From Moanibacter sp964542645 (GTDB taxonomy: Bacteria > Verrucomicrobiota > Verrucomicrobiia > Opitutales > UBA2987): 64,000 bases of DNA. Positions 16,893-27,238 of the stretch are shown piece after piece. The DNA lies in assembly GCA_964542645.1 (NCBI GenBank), contig CAZIUG010000007.1:62001-126000 (forward strand), written 5' to 3'. The notes beneath the pieces are model-generated. The model was not told the DNA's origin. It ran no database searches and worked only from the letters and a program-made list of their open reading frames with translations. A program made the position numbers and the translations under genes. The first letter of the stretch is position 1. Each line of letters starts with the position of its first letter.

Positions 16893-19800
16893 TTGTCGGA
16901 CAAACCTCCATATTCTCATGATCAGACCTATTCGGGTCGAATCAGCGCCGCGCTTCTTGGGGTAACCCTCTTCCTAGTCCTAGCTCTGGTTTACTTTCAT
17001 CTTGCCTCACCCGATCAGATCTTCCAGCGCTTCGATCCATTCGAGGACTACCCTACGACCCCAATGCAGGATGCTGTGGAGGTTGAAAAGGTAAAAAACG
17101 AGCACAGGGCTATCCTTGATCTCGGATCCCGATTCACAGGCCAACCTGGGTATCACCAAACCGCCAATTACATCCGAACTGCTTATGAGCAGGCCGGCCT
17201 GGAAATTTATACCCAGGAATTTCAATCGGTTGCTCCCAAAACTGCCTACCGTGAAATCAACCAGGTACATCGAAACATCGATGGGTCAACATGGCATCTA
17301 GAGCCAATTGATAACGTCTCGGTTTACCCCTTCTTTCCAAATTTCTTACAAGCCGTTGCGACTCCACCCGGAGGAATGATGGGAGAGGTTGTTCTTATAA
17401 ACGATGAGACTCTTAATACTCGACAAAATTTCGACGGGTGCATTGGGCTTATTGATAGCCGAGAAGAAAACGTTCCTCAGGGATATGGTTTTGACTGGAC
17501 CCGCTACGCCAATCTCGGGATCGAGGCCCTTATTATCTCCCATTCAGAAGGTCTTAACAATGCCCCATGGGTGAAATTCTCCCCTAGTGACGATACCTGG
17601 GCAATGGTCTCGAGCGTTCCGATCAACTACGTTCGGTTGGCTGCCACCAAGGAGATTTTTAACTATATTGGTGAGGAAATTCATCTCCGGGTTCGAGTTG
17701 ACTATAAGCGCATCGACGATCTCAACCTCTTCGGGGTATTAAGGTCCGCCCAACCATCCAAAGAAGCCATCCTATTTTTGGCTCCCTATGATGCTCCATC
17801 GATTATCCCAGATCTGGCGCCCGGCATCCTGCCGGCTATCTCGCCAGCATTTCAGCTTCGTCTCCTACAGGGACTGCTTCCTTACGCTGAAACTCTGCAG
17901 CGCGATATTATCTTTGCTAGCATGGGGTCCAGCTCCATGGGCGAAGAGGGGCACAACAATTTAATGCGTGTTATTGGAAGAAGGAATCGAAACTTTAAGC
18001 CGGACCGATTGCTCAATCTAGGGGAGGCTGTCTCAAACCGGGATCAGTTGGAGAGCGCGGAGCTGGACGACGGTGATCCCCGACAGGTACTCCTCGCTGA
18101 CAATTGGGAGGAAAATGAGCGTCAAGGCTTACTGGTAGAAGAGATTCTCAAATTGCTCGAGATAGAGAATTTTGCGAAGGATCCTGAATCGACAAGGCAG
18201 ATTCTACGCGAACTCGATCGGACCGTCCGTAAATTTGCTGAAGAACAATTTGGATACGTAGTTAAAACTCTGGCATTCGAGTTAAGTGAGCCGCTCATGG
18301 CAACCAAGCTCGAGGTTGAACGCGAGGGTGGTACTGCCAATGTCGACAGCGAGGCTTTTCACAATTATCTCGAGGCGAGAAAAGAATATAACGACGCTTA
18401 TGTTGCGAGCGGTTACCAAATGACCAGCATGCTCCGGAACAAGCCAGAAACGATGGAGCAATACTCCATCCGAAATCGATTTCTCCACCGGATGGAGGAT
18501 CTTAAACGCCTTCACGATCGCCGGCGCCGTGAGTTAAAGCAGGAGGAAAGCCTTCTGAACTTATTCAGTCAATACGAACGTATAGGGTTGTTCTCCAACA
18601 AACTGGCTCCGGCCCCACCTCAAAGCAACGAGGGTACGGAGTACGTAAGTAGCGGATCTGGTGTCGCAAATATCCAATCCACTATTCACATGATTCCCCT
18701 TCGATTGATGAATCGTGCCAAACGACGCCTAGAGATTGGGGTTAATCTGGAGATACCACCTGCAGGAGAAAGGCAGGACCAATTGATCAGTCGGCACACC
18801 GGCTATTTTGTCTCTCGCAACGTTCCGAAAAATTGGGGAAATCTCGGATTTCCCACATTTTACATCTACAATCTCGAGAGAATAAAAAGCTTCTCTCACT
18901 ACGCATCACCGGTCGATCTCCCTTTCATGCGAGATCTAGAAACTCTTTCCAATACATTTAAGATTGTCGGTGAGACTCTCCTTTCCCTGGCTCATGCGAA
19001 CGGCAGCCTTGACCCCCATCATATTTCAATTGACCAACGCAGTCGAGAATTCGGAGGACGTGTCCTGGCTGCTGAGATCGGTCAGTCCTTGATACCCAAT
19101 TATCCCGTCAAAGACGCCCTGGTAGCGTGTCGCTCGCCCACCAACAAGAATCTCTGGGCGTTCCCTGGCCACTATCGGCACCCCATCCTCATGACCGATG
19201 ATTACGGTCGCTATCGCGTTTCCCGAACCTACAACGTATTCCCCGTCTATTCTAGCGTGGGGAGAGATTCCGGCCTAATCGCACCCCTCGCTGTTAGGAT
19301 CGGAGAAGACGGTATAATCTCCCACATTAAGGACGAAGGAAACGTTACCCAACGATCCTTCAAGTCCACCAAAGTTCCATGGTGGAAAGCGCAGGATCTC
19401 ACCCTCATCATTTTCCCTGCCGCCCCCATTACGGTTCTAGATCTCATCAACCCGCAGACCCTCCGCGAGTATGCTGGGGTCAAGATGATCCGAAGTGAAG
19501 GACTGGCAACTCCAGATCGATTCTGCTTCTTTGAAAACCGGGGACTCGTTGCCACATTTCTGGAACCTGACCAGCGTTGTTTCGTAGAGCTGCAATCAGG
19601 AGCCCAAGAACACGAACGCGCGAAAGTCACCCGTGCCTTCCTAACGAATGTTGATGAAATGCCGGTCAGTGACCGACAGGAAGAGATCGATGGCGAAGGT
19701 TACCTGGTCGGCGATCACCCTTTTGTGCGCAATCTTCCCGCCGAAGTGGCCCATTCCATGGCCTACGTTAACGGTCGTCGCCTCGACCTACAGAACTCTT

Positions 19801-22115
19801 ACGGGATGGCCGACGAGAGAACCAAACGGTACCATGAAAAGGTAACGACCCATATCGATCAGAGTCAGACAATCAATTTGAGTAAGAAGGAGTCGATTCG
19901 TGAGGCTCGCCAGGCTGTAACCTACGCAACCCTTAACCACCCGGTACTACGCGAATCTATTATGGAAGCCGTTATAGGGATTCTTTGGTATCTCGCCTTG
20001 CTCGTTCCCTTTATCTTCTTCTTCGAAAAACTCATGTTTTGTTTCCCTGATGTCCGTAAGCAAATCATCGCCCAGGCAATCATCTTTCTGGTCGTTTTTG
20101 CACTCTTACGAATCCTCCATCCAGCTTTCGCAATGGTCCGATCCTCTCTCATGATTCTGCTGGGGTTTATTATCATTCTTATTTCCACGGGAATAACCAT
20201 TCTCTTCACGGGCAAATACAAAGAGAGCTTCAACGAGCTCATGAAAAAAAGAGGGAAAGTTGATGCGGCTGAGGTCAATAAACTAGGAGTCATTGCTTCT
20301 GCCTTCATGCTAGGCCTGAATAACATGAATCGGCGGAAGGCCCGCACCGGACTTACATGTGCCACTCTTTCGATGATTACCTTTGTCATCATTTGCTTTG
20401 CTTCCATTCAAGATGACCTTGTTGAGGATAACTTCGCCACTGGGAAAGCACTTTATAATGGGTTCCTTCTAAAGCAGGAAGAGATGGCTCCCTTCCGCCC
20501 CAGTGAGGTCCAGGCAATAGAAGAGAAATATGGAGACCGTTACGACGTTTGCCCTCGGTTTATGCTGATCGGGCACGAAGACTACCGACTCCGGCGCCGT
20601 AACGCAGATCTCGAAATCAGTTACAAAAAAGGTCTTCAGTCCCGACAAGTCGAGTTCGATTCAGTCATTCGTCTTAAACACAACGATCCGATGCGAAACC
20701 AGATCCGCATCCTGACTGATACTGAATGGTTCACGGAGGAGGATGAAATTGGTTCTGCCAATCTTATTCCTGTATTCATTCCGGATGCTATGGCTGAGCG
20801 ATTAAGCATATCAGTTCATCAGGTAAACACCCAAGAGGTGAGAGTCTGGATAAACGGTGAAGAATGTGAAGTCCGGGGTATATTCGATTCTGAAGCGTAC
20901 AACAATACGACTGATCTCGACGGCTATCGCGTGCTGCCTTTCGATGTTACTGCTATCGAGGTATTAACCAAAACGGGAGACGGGGTGGTAGCCAGCGAAG
21001 ACGAACCAAAAATTCCAGCTGATAAAATTATTCTACTCCCCTACAGCGATCACAGATTTGTCATCAATGAAGGGGCTGAGAGAGTCATCTCGGTAGCCAT
21101 CTCGATGCCCAAGGCTGGGCGCAAAGAAGTCAAAACGGTGGTTAACGGATATTTAGAACAAACCACTAAACCCCTTTCCTATGGTCTTGAAGGTGTGGCC
21201 TACTGGGCACGTCACACCCGAGAAGCAAAAATTGGTGATTTTCTCGATCTGGTAATCCCTTTGTTCATTGCTGCCTTTACTGTTCTCAACACCATGCGCG
21301 GATCAGTCTATGAGAGACGCGATGAGATCTATGTCTACAATTCGGTCGGGATCGCCCCCCGAAATATCTTCTTCATGTTCCTTACTGAAGCTTTCGTTTA
21401 TGCCGTAGTGGGTTCAGTGCTGGGATATATTTTAAGTCAGGGCACGGGTCGTATTCTCACGGTACTCGATATGACCGGCGGTCTGAACATGACCTTCACT
21501 TCACTTACTACAATATACGCTTCCGTAGTTCTCTTTGGTGCCGTCCTGATTTCGACCTACTTCCCTGCCAAATCAGCTATGGAGATCGCTGCACCGGCCG
21601 AAGATGCCGGCTGGTCCCTTCCGGAACCTCAAGGAAATTTTCTGCACTTTCACCTTCCCTTTACTTTCAACCGGCAAGGCCGTGTAGGCATCCTTGCGTT
21701 TTTTGATCGGAAACTTCTCGATCATGGGGAAGGGGGTTCAGGACGGTTTTTCTCTAATCAACCCAAATTCTTCGTCGCACCGGAAGAACATACCCTCGTA
21801 GATAAGACCTATGTTCCAGCAATAAGTGCCACCGTTTGGCTAAAACCATTCGACCAAGCAGTCTCCCAGAACCTCACTATCTCTATGCCACCCGACGAGG
21901 AAGCACGAGAATACAAAGTCCGAATCGAGATTGAACGACTTTCCGGTACCCGGGATTCCTGGCTCCGCCTTAATAGAGACTTTGTCTCACAGATTCGACA
22001 ACATTTCCTCCACTGGCGCGCGCTTAGTCCCGAAGATCGGGAAGAGCTCTTCTCTGAAGCTAAAGAGAAACTAGAAGAATCCTTCTCCCATGACCTGACC
22101 TCGGCGGTTACGTAG
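16893..22115 (+). CDS. Giant FtsX-like permease with degenerate M28-peptidase-like ectodomain
   Basis: A 1740-residue membrane protein starting at TTG; no later start would keep the first membrane helix (residues about 19-38). The next several hundred residues resemble an M28-type aminopeptidase fold: APYDAP near 292 takes the place of the HxD zinc ligand, and GEEGHNN near 349 follows the pattern of the catalytic Glu pair. The first zinc His is lost, so it is probably not an active peptidase. A helical charged section follows (about 400-570). Helices near 1023-1110, 1150 and 1450-1540 with a MacB/FtsX-like NNMNRRKARTGL entry form the permease part. No ABC ATPase partner gene is adjacent. A transport or envelope-remodelling role is inferred. 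Confidence 0.7.
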   Translation: MSDKPPYSHDQTYSGRISAALLGVTLFLVLALVYFHLASPDQIFQRFDPFEDYPTTPMQDAVEVEKVKNEHRAILDLGSRFTGQPGYHQTANYIRTAYEQAGLEIYTQEFQSVAPKTAYREINQVHRNIDGSTWHLEPIDNVSVYPFFPNFLQAVATPPGGMMGEVVLINDETLNTRQNFDGCIGLIDSREENVPQGYGFDWTRYANLGIEALIISHSEGLNNAPWVKFSPSDDTWAMVSSVPINYVRLAATKEIFNYIGEEIHLRVRVDYKRIDDLNLFGVLRSAQPSKEAILFLAPYDAPSIIPDLAPGILPAISPAFQLRLLQGLLPYAETLQRDIIFASMGSSSMGEEGHNNLMRVIGRRNRNFKPDRLLNLGEAVSNRDQLESAELDDGDPRQVLLADNWEENERQGLLVEEILKLLEIENFAKDPESTRQILRELDRTVRKFAEEQFGYVVKTLAFELSEPLMATKLEVEREGGTANVDSEAFHNYLEARKEYNDAYVASGYQMTSMLRNKPETMEQYSIRNRFLHRMEDLKRLHDRRRRELKQEESLLNLFSQYERIGLFSNKLAPAPPQSNEGTEYVSSGSGVANIQSTIHMIPLRLMNRAKRRLEIGVNLEIPPAGERQDQLISRHTGYFVSRNVPKNWGNLGFPTFYIYNLERIKSFSHYASPVDLPFMRDLETLSNTFKIVGETLLSLAHANGSLDPHHISIDQRSREFGGRVLAAEIGQSLIPNYPVKDALVACRSPTNKNLWAFPGHYRHPILMTDDYGRYRVSRTYNVFPVYSSVGRDSGLIAPLAVRIGEDGIISHIKDEGNVTQRSFKSTKVPWWKAQDLTLIIFPAAPITVLDLINPQTLREYAGVKMIRSEGLATPDRFCFFENRGLVATFLEPDQRCFVELQSGAQEHERAKVTRAFLTNVDEMPVSDRQEEIDGEGYLVGDHPFVRNLPAEVAHSMAYVNGRRLDLQNSYGMADERTKRYHEKVTTHIDQSQTINLSKKESIREARQAVTYATLNHPVLRESIMEAVIGILWYLALLVPFIFFFEKLMFCFPDVRKQIIAQAIIFLVVFALLRILHPAFAMVRSSLMILLGFIIILISTGITILFTGKYKESFNELMKKRGKVDAAEVNKLGVIASAFMLGLNNMNRRKARTGLTCATLSMITFVIICFASIQDDLVEDNFATGKALYNGFLLKQEEMAPFRPSEVQAIEEKYGDRYDVCPRFMLIGHEDYRLRRRNADLEISYKKGLQSRQVEFDSVIRLKHNDPMRNQIRILTDTEWFTEEDEIGSANLIPVFIPDAMAERLSISVHQVNTQEVRVWINGEECEVRGIFDSEAYNNTTDLDGYRVLPFDVTAIEVLTKTGDGVVASEDEPKIPADKIILLPYSDHRFVINEGAERVISVAISMPKAGRKEVKTVVNGYLEQTTKPLSYGLEGVAYWARHTREAKIGDFLDLVIPLFIAAFTVLNTMRGSVYERRDEIYVYNSVGIAPRNIFFMFLTEAFVYAVVGSVLGYILSQGTGRILTVLDMTGGLNMTFTSLTTIYASVVLFGAVLISTYFPAKSAMEIAAPAEDAGWSLPEPQGNFLHFHLPFTFNRQGRVGILAFFDRKLLDHGEGGSGRFFSNQPKFFVAPEEHTLVDKTYVPAISATVWLKPFDQAVSQNLTISMPPDEEAREYKVRIEIERLSGTRDSWLRLNRDFVSQIRQHFLHWRALSPEDREELFSEAKEKLEESFSHDLTSAVT

Positions 22116-22420
22116 CGGATCCTACTTGAAAGCAGTTCGAAGTCATTTCAAGTATTTCAGTAGCCTCATAATATCTTCTTTGAACAACTCCCAGATAGGA
22201 AGGGTTCGGAGCTCGATATTCATTGGTGGAGCTGCTTCTCCGATCTTGAGCTGGAACCTATGGCAGTTGATGCGACTTATTATTGAACCCGAGCAGGAGT
22301 CAGCACATCCAGATTGTCTCTAATGAGCCCTGGTTTGAAACACAATTCAACAAAGGGCCGAATCATCCATCCTAAGAACGAAGTTAAAAGGTCTTGATGC
22401 GAAAGAAGGTCATTCCCAAA
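22116..22420. other. Convergent intergenic region, no gene recognised
   Basis: About 305 bp between the stops of the FtsX-like gene and sppA. A 65-codon open frame starting with TTG at 22126 shows no ribosome site and no recognisable sequence, and I do not call it. No strong terminator hairpin was seen. Confidence 0.4.
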
Positions 22421-24238
22421 TCAATCCACAATAACAAGGAATGGCATCCTAGCATAGATTCCCAAGGGATCGTTAAGGTCCTGGATCACCATCAATCCGG
22501 ACAAAAGTTTACCAATACGATGCGGCACCGTCTTGGAGTTGGATAGAAGAGGCTCCCCATCTCTTCGCCTGATCCAATTCTCCAGGACACCGGAAAAATC
22601 CTTGCGCCTAGGAATCTCTACAAGTTGCCATGAACCAGCAGCTGGGGCACCCAAATGAACGGCCTCATCGATCGCGGCTTCTAGGCCGCCGACTCGGTCG
22701 ACTAACCCAAGCTTAATCGCGTCCGCCCCGGTCCAAACGCGCCCTTGTGCGATGGCTTCCACTTCCTCTCGGCGCATGCCTCTACCATTTCCCACTCTCT
22801 CTAGGAACCCTTCATAGATAGATTCAGTGAATTCGTCGATAACAGCGATTTCCTCTATCGATCTAGCTCGCGTTATATCGAAAATATCGGCGAAGGGAGA
22901 AGTCTTCACTCCGTCAAAAGTGACTCCATGTCGATTCGCAATTTCTGACAGGTTTAGAAACAAACTAAAGACTCCGATCGATCCGGTGATTGTAGAAGGA
23001 TTAGCAAAAATAATATCAGCGCTGGTTGATATCCAGTAACCTCCGGAAGCAGCATAGCCGCCCATCGATACTACTATTGGTTTCTCTTTCCCCAAAAGCT
23101 GCACTTCACGCTCAATGATCTCAGTAGCCAAGGCACTTCCGCCAGGTGAGTTGATTCTCAGAACTACCGCCTTCACTTCCTCATCCTGACGTAACTTTCG
23201 AAGTTCTCGCGCTATCCTATCACCTCCGAATCTAGCACCATCTCCTTCCCCACTCACAATTTCCCCCTCTATATAGACGACCGCAATTCGATCATTTTGA
23301 TCAGATTTAGGAGCCAGTGGAACTCGGCCCTCTTCGATATAATGCGGAAGCCTTACCTGGGCGAAACTCTCGATCGAATCATCGAAAGCTGCGATTTCCC
23401 CCATCTCCTCCAAGACAACGTCGTAGTAATGAACAGCATCCACTAGCCCCTCTCCCAATGCCTCTTCGGGAAGAAACAATCCCCTCTCACTGGAGAGGCG
23501 CCGCAGTTCATCAATAGAAATTCCACGTTCTTCAGAAATAGCATGAAGAACAAAATCCCAAATACCTTGAATCCATCTTTCGGTCTGTTCTCTGTTTTCT
23601 TCACTCATTCCGTCTCGCGTAAAGGCCTCAGATGCCGATTTAAACCGGCCTGCTTTCGATATCTGAATCCCAATGCCATATTCCTCGAAAGCGTTGCCCA
23701 AAAACGCCATCCTCGCGGAAAGACCGTTCAATTTCAAATATCCAAACGGGTTCATGATGATTTTCTCAGCTGCAGTTGCCAGATAGTAGTCACGAATCGA
23801 GGGTTCGATGAGATAGGCAAGAACGGGTTTCCCCGCCTCGCTAAATTTCTTGATAGCCCTACGAATCTCCGCCAAATTCGGATAATTCGATCCAGATTCG
23901 CCAGGATTGCGACTCCCGAAAAGGAGGAGCCCTGCAATCCGATCGTCCTTCGCTGCTCGCTTAATCCCGTCAAGCGTATCTTTAAGTGTGACCTCCAGAG
24001 TCGGTGGCCCTTGCAGCGATTCAGCAAAGGAGGCAAACAAGGTCTGAGATCGGGGTGAATCCTTGATATTGACGTTTAGATCGAAGATCAGGATCGATTG
24101 ATCACGAATTGCGACTCCTTTGCCATCGATCAGGACACCAAGCACAAGAAAGAGGAATACAAGAAAGAAACAGAAGACAGTATAGGCGAGAAGAAGCGCC
24201 CCAACCTGCCTAAGAGTGGACTTCAAAAATCCTTTCAT
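22421..24238 (-). CDS. sppA: Signal peptide peptidase SppA, 67K type
   Basis: A membrane-bound serine peptidase that degrades cleaved signal peptides. The ATG at 24238 is preferred over a TTG three codons earlier. An N-terminal anchor helix covers about residues 12-38. Two tandem S49 domains follow, as in the long form of the enzyme (about 600 residues). The catalytic lysine lies in KAGRFKSASEAF (near residue 200) and the nucleophile serine in GGYAASGGYW (near residue 398), both intact. The gene is convergent with the FtsX-like gene and divergent from a coiled-coil protein gene. Confidence 0.93.
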   Translation of the reverse strand: MKGFLKSTLRQVGALLLAYTVFCFFLVFLFLVLGVLIDGKGVAIRDQSILIFDLNVNIKDSPRSQTLFASFAESLQGPPTLEVTLKDTLDGIKRAAKDDRIAGLLLFGSRNPGESGSNYPNLAEIRRAIKKFSEAGKPVLAYLIEPSIRDYYLATAAEKIIMNPFGYLKLNGLSARMAFLGNAFEEYGIGIQISKAGRFKSASEAFTRDGMSEENREQTERWIQGIWDFVLHAISEERGISIDELRRLSSERGLFLPEEALGEGLVDAVHYYDVVLEEMGEIAAFDDSIESFAQVRLPHYIEEGRVPLAPKSDQNDRIAVVYIEGEIVSGEGDGARFGGDRIARELRKLRQDEEVKAVVLRINSPGGSALATEIIEREVQLLGKEKPIVVSMGGYAASGGYWISTSADIIFANPSTITGSIGVFSLFLNLSEIANRHGVTFDGVKTSPFADIFDITRARSIEEIAVIDEFTESIYEGFLERVGNGRGMRREEVEAIAQGRVWTGADAIKLGLVDRVGGLEAAIDEAVHLGAPAAGSWQLVEIPRRKDFSGVLENWIRRRDGEPLLSNSKTVPHRIGKLLSGLMVIQDLNDPLGIYARMPFLVIVD

Positions 24239-24376
24239 AAGAAACAACGTATCTACCAGATTCTTTCCCTTTCTGCCATAATTTTTAGATTAACATCATG
24301 CGAAATACCTAAAATCCATTCTCTCGGTATTCGAAGCTTGCAGATTACAGAAGGAGAGATTTCCTTTTGATCGGAG

Positions 24377-25087
24377 ATGAACAAGAATATTATTCTGATT
24401 TTGATTCTGGTCGTTCTTCTTGGGGGCAGCTGGATACTCTACGTAAAGCAGGCCGGCATGCATCAAGAGGCGATCGAGAAGGAGAGAGCTCAATCCAAAG
24501 AATGGGAACGGAATCTGGAACAGGCTGAAAGCGAGAACGCCCAATTAAGAAAACAGGCAGAACGGACTGCTCAAGAGGAGGCAAAAGCTAGAAAACAGGC
24601 AGAGGAAGCAGAACGGATGGCCAAACTCAAAGCTGAGGAAGAACATTGGGAAAGGGAACAGCGAGTTGCGGAGTTGAATGAACGGCTTATCCAGGAAGCA
24701 GACGAACGCCGGCTGGCCGAAGCCGCATTGAGGGATCTGGCGAATCGAATGAAAAAACTGTCTAGCTCTTACGCTGAAGCTCAGGCAAAACTCGAAGAAC
24801 TGGAAAAAGCGCGAGCCAACATCGGATCGAATATCGAAAAAATCGATGAGTTGGAAAATCTGAAAGGTGTTTTGGCAAAGAAGGATGAAGAATTGGCCAA
24901 CATGAAGCGAAAGCAAGAGGACCTCCAACTACAGTACGAGGAAGCGCTGGAACGGCAAATCGCGACTGGAGAGGAGATTATTCGTGAAAGCAGCAAAAGT
25001 GATAAGCCAGGCGATTTGCTAACTCTAATCGGAGCCCTCCTAGAGGCATTGGGGCTAAAGCCTTCCAAAGCCAAGGTGGAACCGTGA
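24377..25087 (+). CDS. Membrane-anchored coiled-coil protein of unknown function
   Basis: 236 residues. One membrane helix (IILILILVVLLGGSWILYV) at residues 4-22 is followed by an almost uninterrupted, charged coiled coil rich in Glu, Lys, Ala and Gln up to about residue 200. A short C-terminal tail (LLTLIGALLEALGLKPSKAK) is less charged. The N terminus is inside or periplasmic depending on orientation, which I cannot decide. A structural or tethering role in the envelope is a guess. It is transcribed divergently from sppA. Confidence 0.65.
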   Translation: MNKNIILILILVVLLGGSWILYVKQAGMHQEAIEKERAQSKEWERNLEQAESENAQLRKQAERTAQEEAKARKQAEEAERMAKLKAEEEHWEREQRVAELNERLIQEADERRLAEAALRDLANRMKKLSSSYAEAQAKLEELEKARANIGSNIEKIDELENLKGVLAKKDEELANMKRKQEDLQLQYEEALERQIATGEEIIRESSKSDKPGDLLTLIGALLEALGLKPSKAKVEP

Positions 25088-25454
25088 CCTTTTTAAAGCC
25101 CTTATTCTAGTTTTCGTCATTGCCTTTATCGATACGGGCACCCGTATAAAAGAAGCACTCGTACTTCTCAGCCGCACAGACAGATCAGTAGTTAGACCTC
25201 CCCTGAAAAGGATTAGGGATGGAGAGAGGCAAGGTATTTGTAATGCTCTCGTGGAATCCGGGCTCCTATAGTCTGGCAGGACAAAGTTAGAGGAAAGAGC
25301 CATGAAAGAAAGGTTAAATAGTAAAGCTACAAGCCTTCCTTAACTGCGAATCGTCTGGCTTCTACTCGATTAGCTATTTCGGTTTAGTCTTCGAATGCGG
25401 AAATACAAAATACGTTAGTATTTTTCCCTAACATGAAATTATTTCCTTCGAATT
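25088..25454. other. Convergent intergenic region with a 16-bp palindrome
   Basis: About 367 bp between two gene ends. At 25132-25147 ATACGGG-CA-CCCGTAT forms a perfect dyad that can fold as a 6-bp stem with a four-base loop. It is followed by AAAAG rather than T, so neither strand gives a classical terminator. No gene was seen in the remainder. Confidence 0.4.
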
Positions 25455-27230
25455 TTATTGTTGCTTCACCAATAAGGTCCGCAGCCTATTTAGTGCTGCC
25501 GCAATCTCATGGCGTCGTGGCCGCGCGAAGTTTCCGGGATGAGAGAAATCTCGTTCAGATCTTTGACTTCGACCTTCCCTAAGGGCATCTAGTCCTTCAC
25601 ATTCAAGCAATTCATCAACTCTGTCGAGAACCTCACTCAATGTCGCGTTGCGATTCATGAAGCGCTGAGAGGCAAGGTAAAGAGCATAGCCTATAGCCCT
25701 TGTCTGGCTACAGTCCACTAACTGCTCGACGCAACGAAGATCAATGGTTGTTTCACCGTAATTAATCACGTCTATCTTAGAAGCATTGATCTTCACCGGC
25801 CACCGACCTCGCGCTGGGTTGAGGGAGTGAGCCAACGGGACACGCTGGACAACTTGAGGGAAAGGTGCCTTTGTCTCAACAGCCCGAAAATTAGGCATCT
25901 CCAGGGCAACCTTTTTGGCCTCAACAGTGCTATCGATGGCTCGATATTCTCGTATCGTGATAATGGTGTCGGCAATATCAAAGTAGTCGCCCGAACCTCC
26001 GATCACTAACACAGTAGATACTTCCGCTTCTTCATAAATCCCTCGAATCCGGTCCGTTAGAGGTGTAATAGGTTCGCTCGACTTCTTCACCAGTGCCTGC
26101 ATTCGGGCATCACGCATCATCAGATTGGTTGCCGAGGTATCCTCATCCATCAAGAGAACTCTGGCCCCCACCTCGATCGCCTCCAATATTGCTGCTGCCT
26201 GACTCGTACTACCCGAGGCTTCCTCTGTGGAGAATGCCTCTGTAGACTGCCCATTCGGTAATCCACCGATAAATGGCGATACGTCCACCTTTTCAACTCT
26301 CCTGCGATCCTCAGCCCGAATCTTAATTGCATCCGGATGAGTGACAACGTACTCCCGTCCATCACCCGGGATGTGTGCATAGACTCCACGTTCCAGTGCT
26401 CTCAATAAAGTTGATTTCCCATGATACCCCCCTCCAACTATCAGAGTCACTCCTCGAGGAATTCCCATGCCTGAAATGGTTTTTATCCCATTGTCGAAGG
26501 CCCCAATGGGATTAGGTAAATTCAAGGTCACGCGAAGAGAATCCGGCGATCTGAAGAGGACGACTTCTTCTCTCCCCATCGGTCGATCGCTCACCCCACT
26601 TTGCCGCGGGAGAATCGAACCTTCACCTACAAATGCAACCAGTCGTCGCTCCTCCAATTGCTGTCGAAGTGCCTCTTGATTCTCGACGCATAGGACAAAG
26701 TTTCGACCTTGAGAATCGACCGATGGGGTCCAAGTCAGCGCCTTCTCCCCTAAGGCAGGCAAAATATTGCAGAGCATCTCTTCTGCCTTACGCCCCAGAA
26801 CTCGTCGCCCAGCCGCAGGCAGACCGATCTCCATTCGAACCTCTACCCACAATCTAGTGACCACTGCAGCTGTCCGCTCAAGCACTTCCTGCCTTCCACT
26901 ATCAATGGAAAAAAGACCACTTTTCCCCGTTCCCCGTCGCTCAGGTCTCGCCCATCGGATCGTCTCATCCATGCGGCGTGCAAGGAAATCTTCCAGTGCA
27001 GTACGGCGTATTTTAGATTCCCACAGGTCTTCCGGAATCTGCGACTGCTCTTGGTTCAACCGAAATCTGACCTTTGATGGAGCTGCAAATGGATCAGCCT
27101 GCACATGATCGATGAAAATCCAGCCTGCCCCAACCCGGTACATCCCAGTAATATCCCGGTAAGCTTTATAACTCCTGCCATCGATCCGGCGCAAAGTCCC
27201 CACGAGTTCTGATAATTCGTTCATAAACAT
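25455..27230 (-). CDS. ABC-class ATPase domain protein (DUF2791/PF09818-like)
   Basis: A soluble 591-residue protein of the predicted ABC-class ATPase family. The Walker A loop is GGGYHGKSTLLRALE near residue 270. The Walker-B-like segment VLLMDEDTSATNLM follows, with a further region (VLVIGGSGDYFDIAD) typical of this family. There is no membrane domain, so it is not a transporter ATPase; a nucleic-acid or RNA-linked role has been suggested for the family, but the function is not established. The downstream methyltransferase-like gene's stop lies just 5' of this start (8 bp apart, same strand), so the two are probably co-transcribed. Confidence 0.85.
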   Translation of the reverse strand: MFMNELSELVGTLRRIDGRSYKAYRDITGMYRVGAGWIFIDHVQADPFAAPSKVRFRLNQEQSQIPEDLWESKIRRTALEDFLARRMDETIRWARPERRGTGKSGLFSIDSGRQEVLERTAAVVTRLWVEVRMEIGLPAAGRRVLGRKAEEMLCNILPALGEKALTWTPSVDSQGRNFVLCVENQEALRQQLEERRLVAFVGEGSILPRQSGVSDRPMGREEVVLFRSPDSLRVTLNLPNPIGAFDNGIKTISGMGIPRGVTLIVGGGYHGKSTLLRALERGVYAHIPGDGREYVVTHPDAIKIRAEDRRRVEKVDVSPFIGGLPNGQSTEAFSTEEASGSTSQAAAILEAIEVGARVLLMDEDTSATNLMMRDARMQALVKKSSEPITPLTDRIRGIYEEAEVSTVLVIGGSGDYFDIADTIITIREYRAIDSTVEAKKVALEMPNFRAVETKAPFPQVVQRVPLAHSLNPARGRWPVKINASKIDVINYGETTIDLRCVEQLVDCSQTRAIGYALYLASQRFMNRNATLSEVLDRVDELLECEGLDALREGRSQRSERDFSHPGNFARPRRHEIAAALNRLRTLLVKQQ

Positions 27231-27238
27231 CGAAAGAA

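Noticed and set aside
22126..22323. 65-codon frame after the FtsX-like gene
   Set aside because: TTG start without ribosome site, no similarity or signal sequence recognised.
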